64,000 bases of DNA, taken from the IMG/VR virus record IMGVR_UViG_3300033153_007277, positions 1 through 64,000 of that record; one strand, 5' to 3'. Of this stretch, positions 8,553-15,787 are shown in pieces. The stretch comes from a virus. Every line of letters starts with the position of its first letter. The stretch's first letter is position 1. The notes under the pieces are model-generated. The model was not told where the DNA came from. It saw only the letters and a program-made list of their open reading frames with translations, and did not search any database. Both the position numbers and the translations under genes were made by a program.

Positions 8553-8635
8553 AATTATCGCCAAGAGCAATAGGAAATTTGACTGCAGGATCGACCTTCG
8601 CAGCAATAATGATTTTAATGTATTTATTGACATGA
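8549..8635 (+). CDS. Tiny membrane peptide (28 aa)
   Basis: This very short frame is bracketed by ATGA overlaps on both sides (8549-8552 and 8632-8635). It encodes a basic N-terminus and one hydrophobic segment of about 16 residues. The double coupling argues that it is translated. Function unknown. Confidence 0.45.
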   Translation: MKLSPRAIGNLTAGSTFAAIMILMYLLT

Positions 8636-8802
8636 AATTTAAAATAACAAAAGAATCGGACATTAAAGAAGTTGCCACAAGAATGGCAAATGAAGTGTTT
8701 AAGGCTTTGTCAAAAGGACTTAATGACCGTATTAAACAAATTGAAGAAGATGTGATCGTGGAGGTTAATATTGATGTTAATATTAAAAGTGATGATTCAT
8801 AA
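8632..8802 (+). CDS. Hypothetical small protein (56 aa)
   Basis: A 56-residue frame coupled by ATGA to the preceding peptide. It is an amphipathic helical protein with an acidic C-terminus of alternating Ile, Val and Asp. No family recognised. Confidence 0.5.
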   Translation: MKFKITKESDIKEVATRMANEVFKALSKGLNDRIKQIEEDVIVEVNIDVNIKSDDS

Positions 8803-8817
8803 TTATAAATAATTGAT

Positions 8818-9348
8818 ATGAGCGACAACATGCCATTTCCCCAAGAAGATCCTCTGCTAGAAGAGATAGAGTTAATCACTCACTTCTACGCCCGAGAGGA
8901 TGCCATGAAAGAAGGTCTTTCCGAGGCAATATTAAAACTAATAGAAGATTATGGAAGAGGAACATCCAATAGTAATGAGGTTCACGATGATAGTGGTAGT
9001 ACTGTTTCTAGTGTACTTAGCACTGGTCATCAAGAGCTCGACACAAGTCTCAGATTGGTCTCAAGAGCCATTGAAGAGTACGAAGGAAATCCAACCCCCA
9101 CAAGGGATGACATCAGCAGACATCTACAGATGATATCTTCCCATGTATTCTTCCTAGAGGTTTTCAGATCAGATTACCACAAGAAATGGAACTCAGTAGT
9201 ACATGGGTTTACTGGACCAAAAACCAGAGCTGAGATTGAGGCGAATGAGGAGGTGCCACAATTGTATATGTTGAGGAAGGTTACCGGGGCTGCCAATAAA
9301 TCTATGGATGCGATGAGGAGTCAACTTAGTGCAATGAAGAACAATTAA
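8818..9348 (+). CDS. Conserved-type phage hypothetical protein
   Basis: This 176-residue acidic protein starts MSDNMPFPQEDPLLEEIE. A low-complexity Ser/Asn linker lies around 47-70, then a helical domain (about 72-130) contains ISSHVFFLEVFRSDYHKKW. The shape resembles phage proteins encoded beside replication genes, but I cannot name a family. No membrane segments. Confidence 0.6.
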   Translation: MSDNMPFPQEDPLLEEIELITHFYAREDAMKEGLSEAILKLIEDYGRGTSNSNEVHDDSGSTVSSVLSTGHQELDTSLRLVSRAIEEYEGNPTPTRDDISRHLQMISSHVFFLEVFRSDYHKKWNSVVHGFTGPKTRAEIEANEEVPQLYMLRKVTGAANKSMDAMRSQLSAMKNN

Positions 9349-9360
9349 AAAATTAGAAAG

Positions 9361-9594
9361 ATGAAAATTTTATTAACAATAACCTTGCTAATATTGATAG
9401 CAACTTTTTTAGTTGTATGGTATTTTAAAAGAAAAAGGAAGGTAAAGAAGATATACTGTGTATCTGATTTTCCAAAACCAATAAATGGAGTAATACAACT
9501 TAAAAGCAATACAACTTATAGATTGATGAATGATTTAGACCTAGGAGATAACACCATCGTAATCAAGTCGGATACTACTATAATGGGAGATTGA
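9361..9594 (+). CDS. Membrane-anchored small protein with beta-helix-like repeat
   Basis: This is a 77-residue protein. An N-terminal hydrophobic segment (about 3-22) is followed by the basic cluster KRKRKVKK and then INGVIQLKSNTTYRLMND with DLGDNTIVI and a terminal IMGD. This second half resembles the first rungs of the pectate-lyase-like domain of the tail-fibre gene at 19380-20879 (VITIPSGAYHLG, DLAGDRIVF, CCILG). It looks like a single anchored piece of that fold. It could be a receptor-blocking or superinfection-exclusion protein, but that is speculation. Confidence 0.55.
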   Translation: MKILLTITLLILIATFLVVWYFKRKRKVKKIYCVSDFPKPINGVIQLKSNTTYRLMNDLDLGDNTIVIKSDTTIMGD

Positions 9595-9618
9595 ATAACA
9601 AATACAAAACCTTAGTAA

Positions 9619-9825
9619 ATGTTCTGTCCTAAATGCAAAAATAGAGAATCGAAAAAGCAGATTGAAGGCTTTGAAGAATTGAAAGCGATTCAGAAAAAGA
9701 GGTATGGCAAAATACCTTGTAATAATTGTCTAATCGAATTGATAGGAGGATATAACGAATATGAGAAACAAAAAATAAACCAAATACTCAAAGAAATGGG
9801 TATTGAAAAACCTTCGAACAAATGA
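9619..9825 (+). CDS. Small zinc-ribbon protein
   Basis: A 68-residue protein with CPKC at residues 3-6 and CNNC at about 34-37, a classic four-cysteine zinc-binding arrangement, followed by a charged helix. Such small zinc ribbons in phages often bind host transcription proteins or nucleic acid. The specific role is unknown. Confidence 0.6.
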   Translation: MFCPKCKNRESKKQIEGFEELKAIQKKRYGKIPCNNCLIELIGGYNEYEKQKINQILKEMGIEKPSNK

Positions 9826-9865
9826 AAGCTTTTAAAAAGGCAGATGAACTAATAAATAATAAGTA

Positions 9866-10390
9866 ATGGGAAAGCAAACAGAATTAGTAGTGTGTAAGTC
9901 ATGCGAAGAAACAGATATAATAGCCGAAGGTTCTTCATGCAAAAATTGCGGAGAAGTCTACAAGAAAGAGAAAATCAAGAAACCTTCTGCCATGGAAATC
10001 TATGTTCATGAAGTATCAGAAGCTAGAGATAAGTACATCAAGGCGATGAGGAAAGAGAAGCTTTCTAAGGAAGAGAAATTGGAGATGTATAAGGAAGAGG
10101 ACAAGGGTGTTATTTCTTTCAAGGAGGAGTTGCTGGAGTCGGATGAAATGAAATCTTACTTTGACAAGATTCAGGGTGCTAGGGAGAAGTTTATGGAAGA
10201 TAAATTGAAGGAGCATTTGAGTGAGGGGGATCGGGCTAAGTTTGAAACTTATAAGGAGTTGGCAGATTATTTCGCTGGTGAGGGGGTTGTGAAGACTTTG
10301 TACCAGGGATCAGGGTACTCAGATTCAAAGTATGGCATAATGATTAATGGGAAAGAGTATTGGCTTAAGGAAAGTGATATTGAAATATAG
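9866..10390 (+). CDS. Zinc-ribbon protein with charged helical tail
   Basis: This is a 174-residue protein. Two CxxC pairs (CKSC near 10 and CKNC near 26) form a rubredoxin-like or zinc-ribbon knuckle. A long, very charged helical region follows (about 45-130) and a short beta-rich end (KYGIMINGKEYWLKESD). Spacing from its neighbours is about 40 and 97 bases, and the latter gap holds a stem-loop. Function unknown; DNA or protein binding is plausible. Confidence 0.65.
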   Translation: MGKQTELVVCKSCEETDIIAEGSSCKNCGEVYKKEKIKKPSAMEIYVHEVSEARDKYIKAMRKEKLSKEEKLEMYKEEDKGVISFKEELLESDEMKSYFDKIQGAREKFMEDKLKEHLSEGDRAKFETYKELADYFAGEGVVKTLYQGSGYSDSKYGIMINGKEYWLKESDIEI

Positions 10391-10400
10391 TTGTATATTT

Positions 10401-10458
10401 GATATGGAGTTCAGACTTAGCGGTTTGACGCAAGAGGTTCACGTTCCTGCTCCATATC
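10401..10458 (+). other. Perfect 9-bp stem-loop upstream of the second HNH gene
   Basis: GATATGGAG (10401-10409) pairs perfectly with CTCCATATC (10450-10458), enclosing a 40-base loop. There is no T-run, so it is not a usual terminator. It ends 29 bases before the HNH gene at 10488. It parallels the stems before the other two HNH genes. Confidence 0.5.
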
Positions 10459-10487
10459 TCTAACAACGTGAATAAAAACGTATTAAA

Positions 10488-11027
10488 ATGGAAAAAGAAA
10501 GGTGGTTACCCATTGAAAATTATGAAGATTACTACGAAGTATCTAATTACGGAAACGTTAGATCGCTAGAAAGGACCTACGTAAATGTTAATATACGAGG
10601 TAAAAGAGGAAAGATTCTAAAAGGAGGAAAAGATACTAAAGGGTACATGTTTTTTTCATTTAGCGTAGAAAGTGTCAAAAAAAAGATGTGGGCGCACAGA
10701 CTTGTGTACCAGGCTTTCGTAGGAGAGCTAATAGAAGGTATGGTAATAAACCATATAGATCATGATGAATTAAACAATTATTACAAAAACTTAGAGCAAA
10801 TAACTAAAAGAGCTAATAGTTCTCATGGAAATAAAACTAAAAAAACTTCCAGTGAGTATACAGGAGTATACCTACATAAAGCCTCAAGAAAATGGATGTC
10901 TAGAATAAATATAAATAACAAGACGATATATCTAGGGCATTTTAAAGTAGAAGAAGATGCGGCTAGAGCTTATGACGCTGCATTAATAAAATACGGATTA
11001 GAAAACAAATACAAAAACTTTAACTAA
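10488..11027 (+). CDS. Homing-type HNH endonuclease with NUMOD4 and AP2 domains
   Basis: This 179-residue protein has the classic order. NUMOD4 (WLPIENYEDYYEVSNYGNVRSL, about 5-26) is followed by an HNH domain (HRLVYQAFVG to VINHIDHDELNNYYKNLEQI, about 65-105) with the catalytic His-Asn pattern. A C-terminal AP2-like domain (YTGVYLHKASRKWMSRI and LGHFKVEEDAARAYDAAL, about 124-165) completes it. It is a free-standing mobile endonuclease in the early operon. It overlaps the next gene by one base (TAATGG). Confidence 0.9.
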   Translation: MEKERWLPIENYEDYYEVSNYGNVRSLERTYVNVNIRGKRGKILKGGKDTKGYMFFSFSVESVKKKMWAHRLVYQAFVGELIEGMVINHIDHDELNNYYKNLEQITKRANSSHGNKTKKTSSEYTGVYLHKASRKWMSRININNKTIYLGHFKVEEDAARAYDAALIKYGLENKYKNFN

Positions 11028-11482
11028 TGGAAGAAGATAAATCTATAATAGATACTCATTTTACAGGTACGTCTGGAATACAGTTTGGTAATCCGATGAG
11101 TTCATGTTTCTTAGAGGTTAGTTCGATTTACGACAATGAAGAGATGTACGAAGAGTTGAACCCGAACCGCACTAAAGCGATAATCCTATGGATACTCGTG
11201 TATTCATTGATAGTGATAGAAGTGTTAGTTTCATTGGCTATTGGGGCATTGCTATATTACTGGATCCAAACTCCCCTTCAGGGTATCGCTTCTGCATTCC
11301 TATCTATTCAAATGATCAGGATATTCCCATTAATAACTGTAGATTTCTTCGAAGAAAAAATACCTTCTACATCGAAAATGCTTACTAAATGGAGAAAAGT
11401 GACAAAAGTAGATGGATTTATTCCGCTGAAACATTCAATTAAAGATAACTACAAAAAAGAAGGAAATGGCTATAAAAAATAA
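11027..11482 (+). CDS. Membrane protein, two transmembrane segments
   Basis: This 151-residue protein has two hydrophobic segments: IILWILVYSLIVIEVLVSLA followed by IGALLYYW (about 50-77) and IASAFLSIQMIRIFPLITV (about 86-104). The N-terminal part is soluble and acidic and the C-terminal tail is basic. No family is recognised. A membrane role such as superinfection exclusion is possible but unsupported. Confidence 0.6.
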   Translation: MEEDKSIIDTHFTGTSGIQFGNPMSSCFLEVSSIYDNEEMYEELNPNRTKAIILWILVYSLIVIEVLVSLAIGALLYYWIQTPLQGIASAFLSIQMIRIFPLITVDFFEEKIPSTSKMLTKWRKVTKVDGFIPLKHSIKDNYKKEGNGYKK

Positions 11483-11684
11483 ACACTACGCAATCCGAAT
11501 GGCTGATGAGATTCAATCCCTTCGTGAAAAATTAAGAATACTGGTCACTGATCCAAAATCCACGGCAGCTACACTTATAAAATTGGAAGTTAAGACAGAG
11601 GCTGATGCTGAGGATGCTGCATGGTTTGGAGATACATCTAAAAAAGGAAACGGACTTATCGATCAAATAGAAACCGATGAGTAG
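11466..11684 (+). CDS. Hypothetical small protein
   Basis: A 72-residue helical protein overlapping its upstream neighbour by 17 bases and its downstream neighbour by 8. The segment MADEIQSLREKLRILVTDPKS resembles a short coiled coil. Acidic C-terminus. No family recognised. Confidence 0.6.
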   Translation: MAIKNKHYAIRMADEIQSLREKLRILVTDPKSTAATLIKLEVKTEADAEDAAWFGDTSKKGNGLIDQIETDE

Positions 11685-12117
11685 GGCTTCAGAGAAATAT
11701 TCGGAAATGATGAATCAAATCCTTGGCAAGAAGGATGAGATTGTTAATGGAAAGTATCCAATTAGATTAAGCACATGGCATCTTAGGGATAAACCTAAAA
11801 AAGCCGTAAATTTAGATGCTGTAGACGATTTGTTTTCTGATGATTTAACGCTGAAGAAGTTGAGAGATCCCAGAAGAAAGAAGGAAAAGGAATATATTGC
11901 CAAAAATATTGTTGTGTCTGGAACTTCGAAAGAAATATGGAGGATGACCACAAGCGACAATTACTTGTTTCAAGTATTCTCCGATGTGTTTGGTAAAAGT
12001 AAAGCTGCCAAGAAAATTAAGGAGGGAAAGATTGAGGTTGTGAGAGTGGAACTTGATAGTGAAATATTGGGATGGGGTGTTGGTCAGCTGTCTCCAGAAT
12101 TGTTGTTCGATTATTAA
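11677..12117 (+). CDS. Hypothetical protein
   Basis: This is a 146-residue basic protein. It contains LSTWHLRDKPKKAVNLDAVDDLF and a later YIAKNIVVSGTSKEIWRM segment, without a fold I can name. It ends GWGVGQLSPELLFDY. It lies in the replication operon between small genes and the DUF1064 nuclease. Confidence 0.6.
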   Translation: MSRASEKYSEMMNQILGKKDEIVNGKYPIRLSTWHLRDKPKKAVNLDAVDDLFSDDLTLKKLRDPRRKKEKEYIAKNIVVSGTSKEIWRMTTSDNYLFQVFSDVFGKSKAAKKIKEGKIEVVRVELDSEILGWGVGQLSPELLFDY

Positions 12118-12129
12118 TTAAAAAACATT

Positions 12130-12438
12130 ATGAAAAAAATTATCGATAAAATATTTAATAAACTAGGGTACATTCCTAAGCCAAAAGAAATTCCTGTAAA
12201 TGCTTGTTACGGACAAGAGAGGTTGGTTTTAATTAAAATAGAGAAGAGGATCAGCAAGAAAGAGATATTGGAAATGAACGGAAACATCTCTATGGCAATG
12301 TATAGTCTTAAGAGAGAAATGAGGGAAGAACTTTTTATTGAATTAGAAAAATTCACAGAAATAAGACATGTAGCTATGCATGATTATAATCAGCTTGAAT
12401 TAATATTAAGAGTTGTTGACCTTGGGAAAGAAAAATAA
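12130..12438 (+). CDS. Hypothetical protein
   Basis: A 102-residue mixed-charge protein, predicted mostly helical, overlapping the nuclease gene by 26 bases. The segment KKEILEMNGNISMAMYSLKR is an amphipathic helix. No family recognised. Confidence 0.55.
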   Translation: MKKIIDKIFNKLGYIPKPKEIPVNACYGQERLVLIKIEKRISKKEILEMNGNISMAMYSLKREMREELFIELEKFTEIRHVAMHDYNQLELILRVVDLGKEK

Positions 12439-12823
12439 ATATAATGCTAAGAAAGTTGTTTGGGACGGTAAGACGTTCGACTCCACCAGAGAATGTTATG
12501 CCTATAAATTATTCACCAATTTAAAAATTCCCTTTAAATGGCAGGTAAGATATGAGCTTGTTCCAAAGTTCGAGTTCAACGGAATCAAGATTCAGGCATT
12601 GACTATGATTATCGACTATATAGTTGACACCCCCACTCATAAGATAGCTGTCGATGTCAAAGGTCATGTCACAGAAGTTGCCAAAATAAAATATAAGATG
12701 TTGAAGTTTCAGCAGCAGGAGATGGTATTTAGAGATTACGAAGAAGTAGTGTGGTTACATAGCGAATCTGAGATAAATGGATTTGCATTTAAAATTAGAG
12801 ATCAATGGCGAAATTCGAATTAA
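12413..12823 (+). CDS. DUF1064-type phage nuclease (Holliday-junction or homing-like)
   Basis: This protein of about 136 residues has the DUF1064 signature: KYNAKKVVWDGKTFDSTREC (about 9-28), then PKFEFNGIKIQALTMIIDYIVD and the DVKG motif (about 81). The DxxxxD...DVKG pattern is that of restriction-endonuclease-like or VSR-like nucleases. In phages DUF1064 enzymes replace RusA or endonuclease VII near replication genes, and resolution of branched DNA is a reasonable inference. There is no in-frame ATG: the start must be a TTG (12413, 12416 or 12422), probably aided by coupling to the overlapping upstream gene. Confidence 0.75.
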   Translation: MLTLGKKNKYNAKKVVWDGKTFDSTRECYAYKLFTNLKIPFKWQVRYELVPKFEFNGIKIQALTMIIDYIVDTPTHKIAVDVKGHVTEVAKIKYKMLKFQQQEMVFRDYEEVVWLHSESEINGFAFKIRDQWRNSN

Positions 12824-13077
12824 GTTTAGGTAAACCCGGGCTAATAAAAATATTTCCCAACTTCAATCGAAGCGGAGATCAACCGGAATATAGAGGCATC
12901 ATGACTGATGATATTGGTGATGAGTATATTGTGTCGCTGTGGGCGAAGAAGGGTGCCAAGGGAGGAAAATATTTGACGGGGAGAGTTACTAGGAAGAGTG
13001 ATTTGGAGAGTGTGATTAAGAAGCAGGATGTTGAGAGAGATGACAAAGTGGATGATGATGTTGATTTATTTGATTAA
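12805..13077 (+). CDS. Small protein with SSB-like acidic tail
   Basis: This is a 90-residue protein. The body (SLGKPGLIKIFPNFNRSGDQ, then DIGDEYIVSLWAKKGAKGGKYLTGRV) is basic and beta-rich. The last 15 residues are almost all acidic and end DLFD, recalling the acidic, Phe-containing tails with which SSB proteins contact replication partners. It starts inside the nuclease gene (18-base overlap). A nucleic-acid-binding role is inferred only from this shape. Confidence 0.55.
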   Translation: MAKFELSLGKPGLIKIFPNFNRSGDQPEYRGIMTDDIGDEYIVSLWAKKGAKGGKYLTGRVTRKSDLESVIKKQDVERDDKVDDDVDLFD

Positions 13078-13093
13078 ACTATAAATTTTAGAT

Positions 13094-13501
13094 ATGAATA
13101 AGGAGGAAATAAGAAAAATACTACTCAAAGAACTAACGTCTAATTATGATGAAGGAAATATTGAAGATGGAGGCATAGGAGGCGGTGACGAATGTATTGA
13201 TAAGATATTTAGCTTAATGGGCCAACAATCCAAAGCTAAAGATGAGGAGATAGAGGAAGCTAAAGCAAAAGCATTTAGAGCAGGAAGCGCAATGTTTGAT
13301 TTAAAGAAAGAGATAGCCGAACTGAAAGAAGGAATAAAAAAAGTTGCTGTCAGGTTTTCAAGAGGTAGGGACATTCACGCAAATAGGATGCAAGAAAAAG
13401 ATGTTTCACCTATTAAAAAAAATAGAGCATCATACTTAATGAATCATTGCGAAACTATTGTGTTGTCATTAGAGCTACTACTAAACCAAAACAGAGATTA
13501 A
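13094..13501 (+). CDS. Hypothetical coiled-coil protein
   Basis: A 135-residue protein with a Gly-rich patch (about 22-32) and a long heptad-like helix (about 45-85, rich in Lys, Glu and Ala) followed by a basic segment. No catalytic motif seen. Function unknown. Confidence 0.6.
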   Translation: MNKEEIRKILLKELTSNYDEGNIEDGGIGGGDECIDKIFSLMGQQSKAKDEEIEEAKAKAFRAGSAMFDLKKEIAELKEGIKKVAVRFSRGRDIHANRMQEKDVSPIKKNRASYLMNHCETIVLSLELLLNQNRD

Positions 13502-13509
13502 AAAAAAGC

Positions 13510-13782
13510 ATGAGGTACTATATTTACGTTTATTGGCAGCAAGGAAATGTTGGTGCTAAACAAGTTGACACACTAGAAGAACAGCCAAAAGAAGGATTTG
13601 CAACCGAAAGTAAAGCAGAAGAATATTTGCTTGATTTAATTGAAAAGAGAAAAGGATACTATTTTGACAGGGATTGGTATAAGTTTACTATTCTAAAAAC
13701 GTGGAACTCTAAAAGTGCGTTGGATAAACAACAATTAAACAATAACAGCCTTAATAAAGAAAAAGCTGTAAAACTTAAATAG
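13510..13782 (+). CDS. Hypothetical protein
   Basis: This 90-residue protein starts with MRYYIYVYWQQGN, a beta-strand-like N-terminus, and has FATESKAEEYLLDLIEKR as a predicted helix. A longer frame from 13447 exists, but the ATG at 13510 lies cleanly after the previous stop and is preferred. No family recognised. Confidence 0.6.
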   Translation: MRYYIYVYWQQGNVGAKQVDTLEEQPKEGFATESKAEEYLLDLIEKRKGYYFDRDWYKFTILKTWNSKSALDKQQLNNNSLNKEKAVKLK

Positions 13783-13785
13783 AAG

Positions 13786-13992
13786 ATGATGGAAATAGCA
13801 TTAGTATCTGCATTAATACAATATGAGGACTTACCTGTAAGTAGAAGGCAGCTCACCAAACAAATAAGAGAGTTTAATAATTTTGAGATGAGTATGACCT
13901 CTCGAAAGAAGTTACTACTAAATGATTTAAATGAGTTAAAGAGATTTGCTTTGTTTGTTAAATCCAATCCTAAACCACCTAAGAAACAATAA
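13786..13992 (+). CDS. Hypothetical small protein
   Basis: A 68-residue helical protein with two adjacent ATGs at its start (13786 and 13789). It has charged helices and a Pro/Lys-rich tail (PKPPKKQ). It is the last gene before the third homing-endonuclease unit. No family recognised. Confidence 0.55.
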   Translation: MMEIALVSALIQYEDLPVSRRQLTKQIREFNNFEMSMTSRKKLLLNDLNELKRFALFVKSNPKPPKKQ

Positions 13993-14007
13993 CTAAAAAG
14001 AGAAACT

Positions 14008-14124
14008 ATGATGTATATCACTCGACATGGAAAGCTAGTGTACTTCATAGGGCAGTCTGCAATAGAGATTATTGGGTTTAATAAAAACTTTTTATACATT
14101 TGCATTCGTAGCTCGGGCTTATAA
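14008..14124 (+). CDS. Possible 38-aa peptide ahead of the third HNH gene
   Basis: A short frame beginning MMYITRHGKLVYFIGQSAIE and ending in the stem-loop at 14106. It could be a small real gene or the 5' remnant of a gene interrupted by the HNH unit. The evidence is only an intact frame with a start in a suitable place. Confidence 0.3.
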   Translation: MMYITRHGKLVYFIGQSAIEIIGFNKNFLYICIRSSGL

Positions 14125-14161
14125 TCCGATGCAAAAGGTTTCATCAACTTACCTGCTACGA
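14106..14161 (+). other. Stem-loop upstream of the third HNH gene
   Basis: TCGTAGC (14106-14112) pairs with GCTACGA (14155-14161). It encloses a 42-base loop containing GG...CC and GCAT...ATGC sub-pairings. It ends 36 bases before the HNH gene at 14198. No T-run follows. Compare the stems at 814 and 10401. Confidence 0.45.
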
Positions 14162-14197
14162 TTCTTTTAAATAGTTGGTGTAAATAAAGTTGAAATT

Positions 14198-14728
14198 ATG
14201 GAAGAAGAAATTTGGTTGCCAGTTGTGGGTTATGAAGGCTATTACGAAATTAGCAATGAAGGTAAGGTTAAAAACCTAGAAAGAAAAGTTAAAAGTAGAT
14301 ATGGGCTTAGATCGGTGCGAGAAAGAATTTTAAAAATAGATTTAGGCTCAAGAGGATACATGATGGCTGATTTAAGTGTTAATTGCATAAAAATTAAATA
14401 TAGTGTACATAGATTAGTAGCGATAGCTTTTTTAAAAAACAGCAATAATAAAGAGCAGGTTAACCATATAAACGGAATTAAAACAGATAATCGTGTTGAA
14501 AACTTAGAATGGTGTACTCAGTCTGAAAACATGAAACACGCTTTTGAAAATAATTTATATAAAATTGGAGAATCACACCACCAGTCTAAATTAACTGAAT
14601 TAGAAGTTGTAAAAATAAAAGAATTAATATCAAAAAAAATACCGTATAGAGCTATAGGTAAAAAGTTCAATGTAACAGCTTCGACTATATACGATATAAA
14701 TAAAGGTAAAAATTGGAAACATATATAA
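14198..14728 (+). CDS. Homing-type HNH endonuclease with NUMOD4 and C-terminal HTH
   Basis: This is a 176-residue protein. NUMOD4 (WLPVVGYEGYYEISNEGKVKNL, about 6-27) is followed by an HNH_3 domain (HRLVAIAFL to VNHINGIKTDNRVENLEWCT, about 70-110). The C-terminal helix-turn-helix (LTELEVVKIKELISKKIPYR then IGKKFNVTASTIYDINKG) recognises DNA. The N-terminal half is related to the gene at 10488 but the DNA-binding end differs (HTH instead of AP2). It is a free-standing mobile gene between a small gene and the SSB-like gene. Confidence 0.9.
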   Translation: MEEEIWLPVVGYEGYYEISNEGKVKNLERKVKSRYGLRSVRERILKIDLGSRGYMMADLSVNCIKIKYSVHRLVAIAFLKNSNNKEQVNHINGIKTDNRVENLEWCTQSENMKHAFENNLYKIGESHHQSKLTELEVVKIKELISKKIPYRAIGKKFNVTASTIYDINKGKNWKHI

Positions 14729-14750
14729 ATAAAATCAAAAAATAAATAAA

Positions 14751-15098
14751 ATGGAACTAAAACTAAAAGGAAAAGTAAAAGAGATAATGGCTGTAGAAAA
14801 TTTTGACAGTGGTTTTTCTAAAAGGCAGTTTGTGATAACTACAGATGATACCTACCCTCAAGATGTAGTATTTGAGTTGATAAAAGATAAGTGCGATTTG
14901 ATAGATCCGTATGCCATAGGAAGTGATGTTGAAGTGTCATTTAATGTTCGAGGAAATTTTTACAATGGTAAATATTACACAAATATTCAGGCGTGGAAAC
15001 TTGCGGGAACTGCTGCAGCGCCAGCCAAAAAAGCTCCCCCTACTCCTGCAGCTGCTCCATTCGAAGTAGATGAAAGTGATGACAATACTCCATTTTGA
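14751..15098 (+). CDS. DUF3127-type single-stranded DNA-binding protein
   Basis: This 115-residue protein begins MELKLKGKVKEIMAVENFDS and has an OB-fold-like strand pattern (about 1-85). A Pro/Ala linker (about 86-103) and the acidic tail DESDDNTPF follow; the tail is typical of SSB proteins that recruit replication partners. DUF3127 proteins are widespread in Bacteroidota and their phages and are taken to be SSB-like. A rho-independent terminator follows directly. Confidence 0.78.
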   Translation: MELKLKGKVKEIMAVENFDSGFSKRQFVITTDDTYPQDVVFELIKDKCDLIDPYAIGSDVEVSFNVRGNFYNGKYYTNIQAWKLAGTAAAPAKKAPPTPAAAPFEVDESDDNTPF

Positions 15099-15105
15099 TC
15101 TAACT

Positions 15106-15136
15106 AGCCGACTCATGACGGGTCGGCTTTTTTTTA
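15106..15136 (+). terminator. Rho-independent terminator after the SSB-like gene
   Basis: AGCCGAC (15106-15112) and GTCGGCT (15122-15128) form a perfect 7-bp stem with a 9-base loop, followed by a run of eight T. It ends the early plus-strand operon. Confidence 0.85.
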
Positions 15137-15137
15137 T

Positions 15138-15164
15138 TATATTTGCAGTGGCGATATTGCCACT
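15138..15164 (+). promoter_or_regulatory. Promoter with overlapping palindromic operator
   Basis: TATATTTG (15138-15145) matches the Bacteroidota -7 box. It is followed at once by AGTGGC-GATATT-GCCACT (15147-15164), a perfect 6-bp inverted repeat lying at the expected transcription start. It could be an operator or a 5' stem protecting the mRNA. It serves the gene at 15185. Confidence 0.6.
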
Positions 15165-15184
15165 ATATATAAATTAATAAAGAC

Positions 15185-15454
15185 ATGTTTATTTTAAGAA
15201 AAATCACAGGTAAAAACCTGAACGGAAACATCGAAATGAATTTTAATCTAGGTAATAGTTATACAGTTATTACAGAAGAAAGAAACCCAGAACAATTTAA
15301 AGAAGCTGTAAATAAAGGAGCAATATTATGTGACCCTATTATTTATGGCTTTGTAACAGACGAAGGAGGTGAGGTTCATCAATTGTCAGTTCAACAACAG
15401 TCATATATCATGACAGAAACAGGAAAAACATTTGATAATTTGACTATTAAATAA
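15185..15454 (+). CDS. Hypothetical protein
   Basis: An 89-residue protein, beta-rich in its first half (MNFNLGNSYTVITEERNPEQ). It has its own promoter-like site and is followed by its own terminator, so it is a single-gene transcription unit. No family recognised. The separate control suggests expression at a different time from the replication operon. Confidence 0.6.
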   Translation: MFILRKITGKNLNGNIEMNFNLGNSYTVITEERNPEQFKEAVNKGAILCDPIIYGFVTDEGGEVHQLSVQQQSYIMTETGKTFDNLTIK

Positions 15455-15489
15455 TACTTTCGAAGTACGAAACTCGATAGGAAAGAAGA

Positions 15490-15519
15490 GGGCTTGCATT
15501 AATTTGTGAGCCTTTTTTC
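15490..15519 (+). terminator. Probable terminator
   Basis: GGCT (15491-15494) pairs with AGCC (15509-15512) around a 14-base loop and six T residues follow. The stem is short, but position and T-run fit a terminator for the gene at 15185. Confidence 0.55.
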
Positions 15520-15520
15520 A

Positions 15521-15528
15521 TATCTTTA
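15521..15528 (+). promoter_or_regulatory. -7 box-like site TATCTTTA
   Basis: TATCTTTA differs from TAnnTTTG at one position and lies 14 bases before the ATG at 15543, directly after the terminator. It is a plausible promoter for the small regulator gene. Confidence 0.4.
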
Positions 15529-15542
15529 TCAAAAATTAAATT

Positions 15543-15782
15543 ATGGCAAAAGAAAAATATTTTGTGGAAGGAGAACTTTCACCAGAAGACGTTGGATTAA
15601 CGATAGTTGAAATAAGAGACTGGATTGGTATAACGCAAGAAGGATTAGCTAAGGAAATCGGAATCAAGCTGGCAACCCTCAAGGACATCGAGGAAGGCAG
15701 AACAGCCCACGGTTACAATGCCCTATCAAAAGCAGTAGCTAAATACGATCTGAAATGTACAATCAGAGTTGAACAAAAATAA
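15543..15782 (+). CDS. XRE-family helix-turn-helix regulator
   Basis: A 79-residue protein with a clear Cro/C1-type HTH: IVEIRDWIGITQEGLAKEIG then IKLATLKDIEEGRTAHGYNA (about 22-62). It probably represses a phage or host promoter. It sits at the end of the plus-strand arm with its own promoter-like site, and the palindromes at 15147 and 51334 are possible targets. Confidence 0.8.
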   Translation: MAKEKYFVEGELSPEDVGLTIVEIRDWIGITQEGLAKEIGIKLATLKDIEEGRTAHGYNALSKAVAKYDLKCTIRVEQK

Positions 15783-15787
15783 ATATT

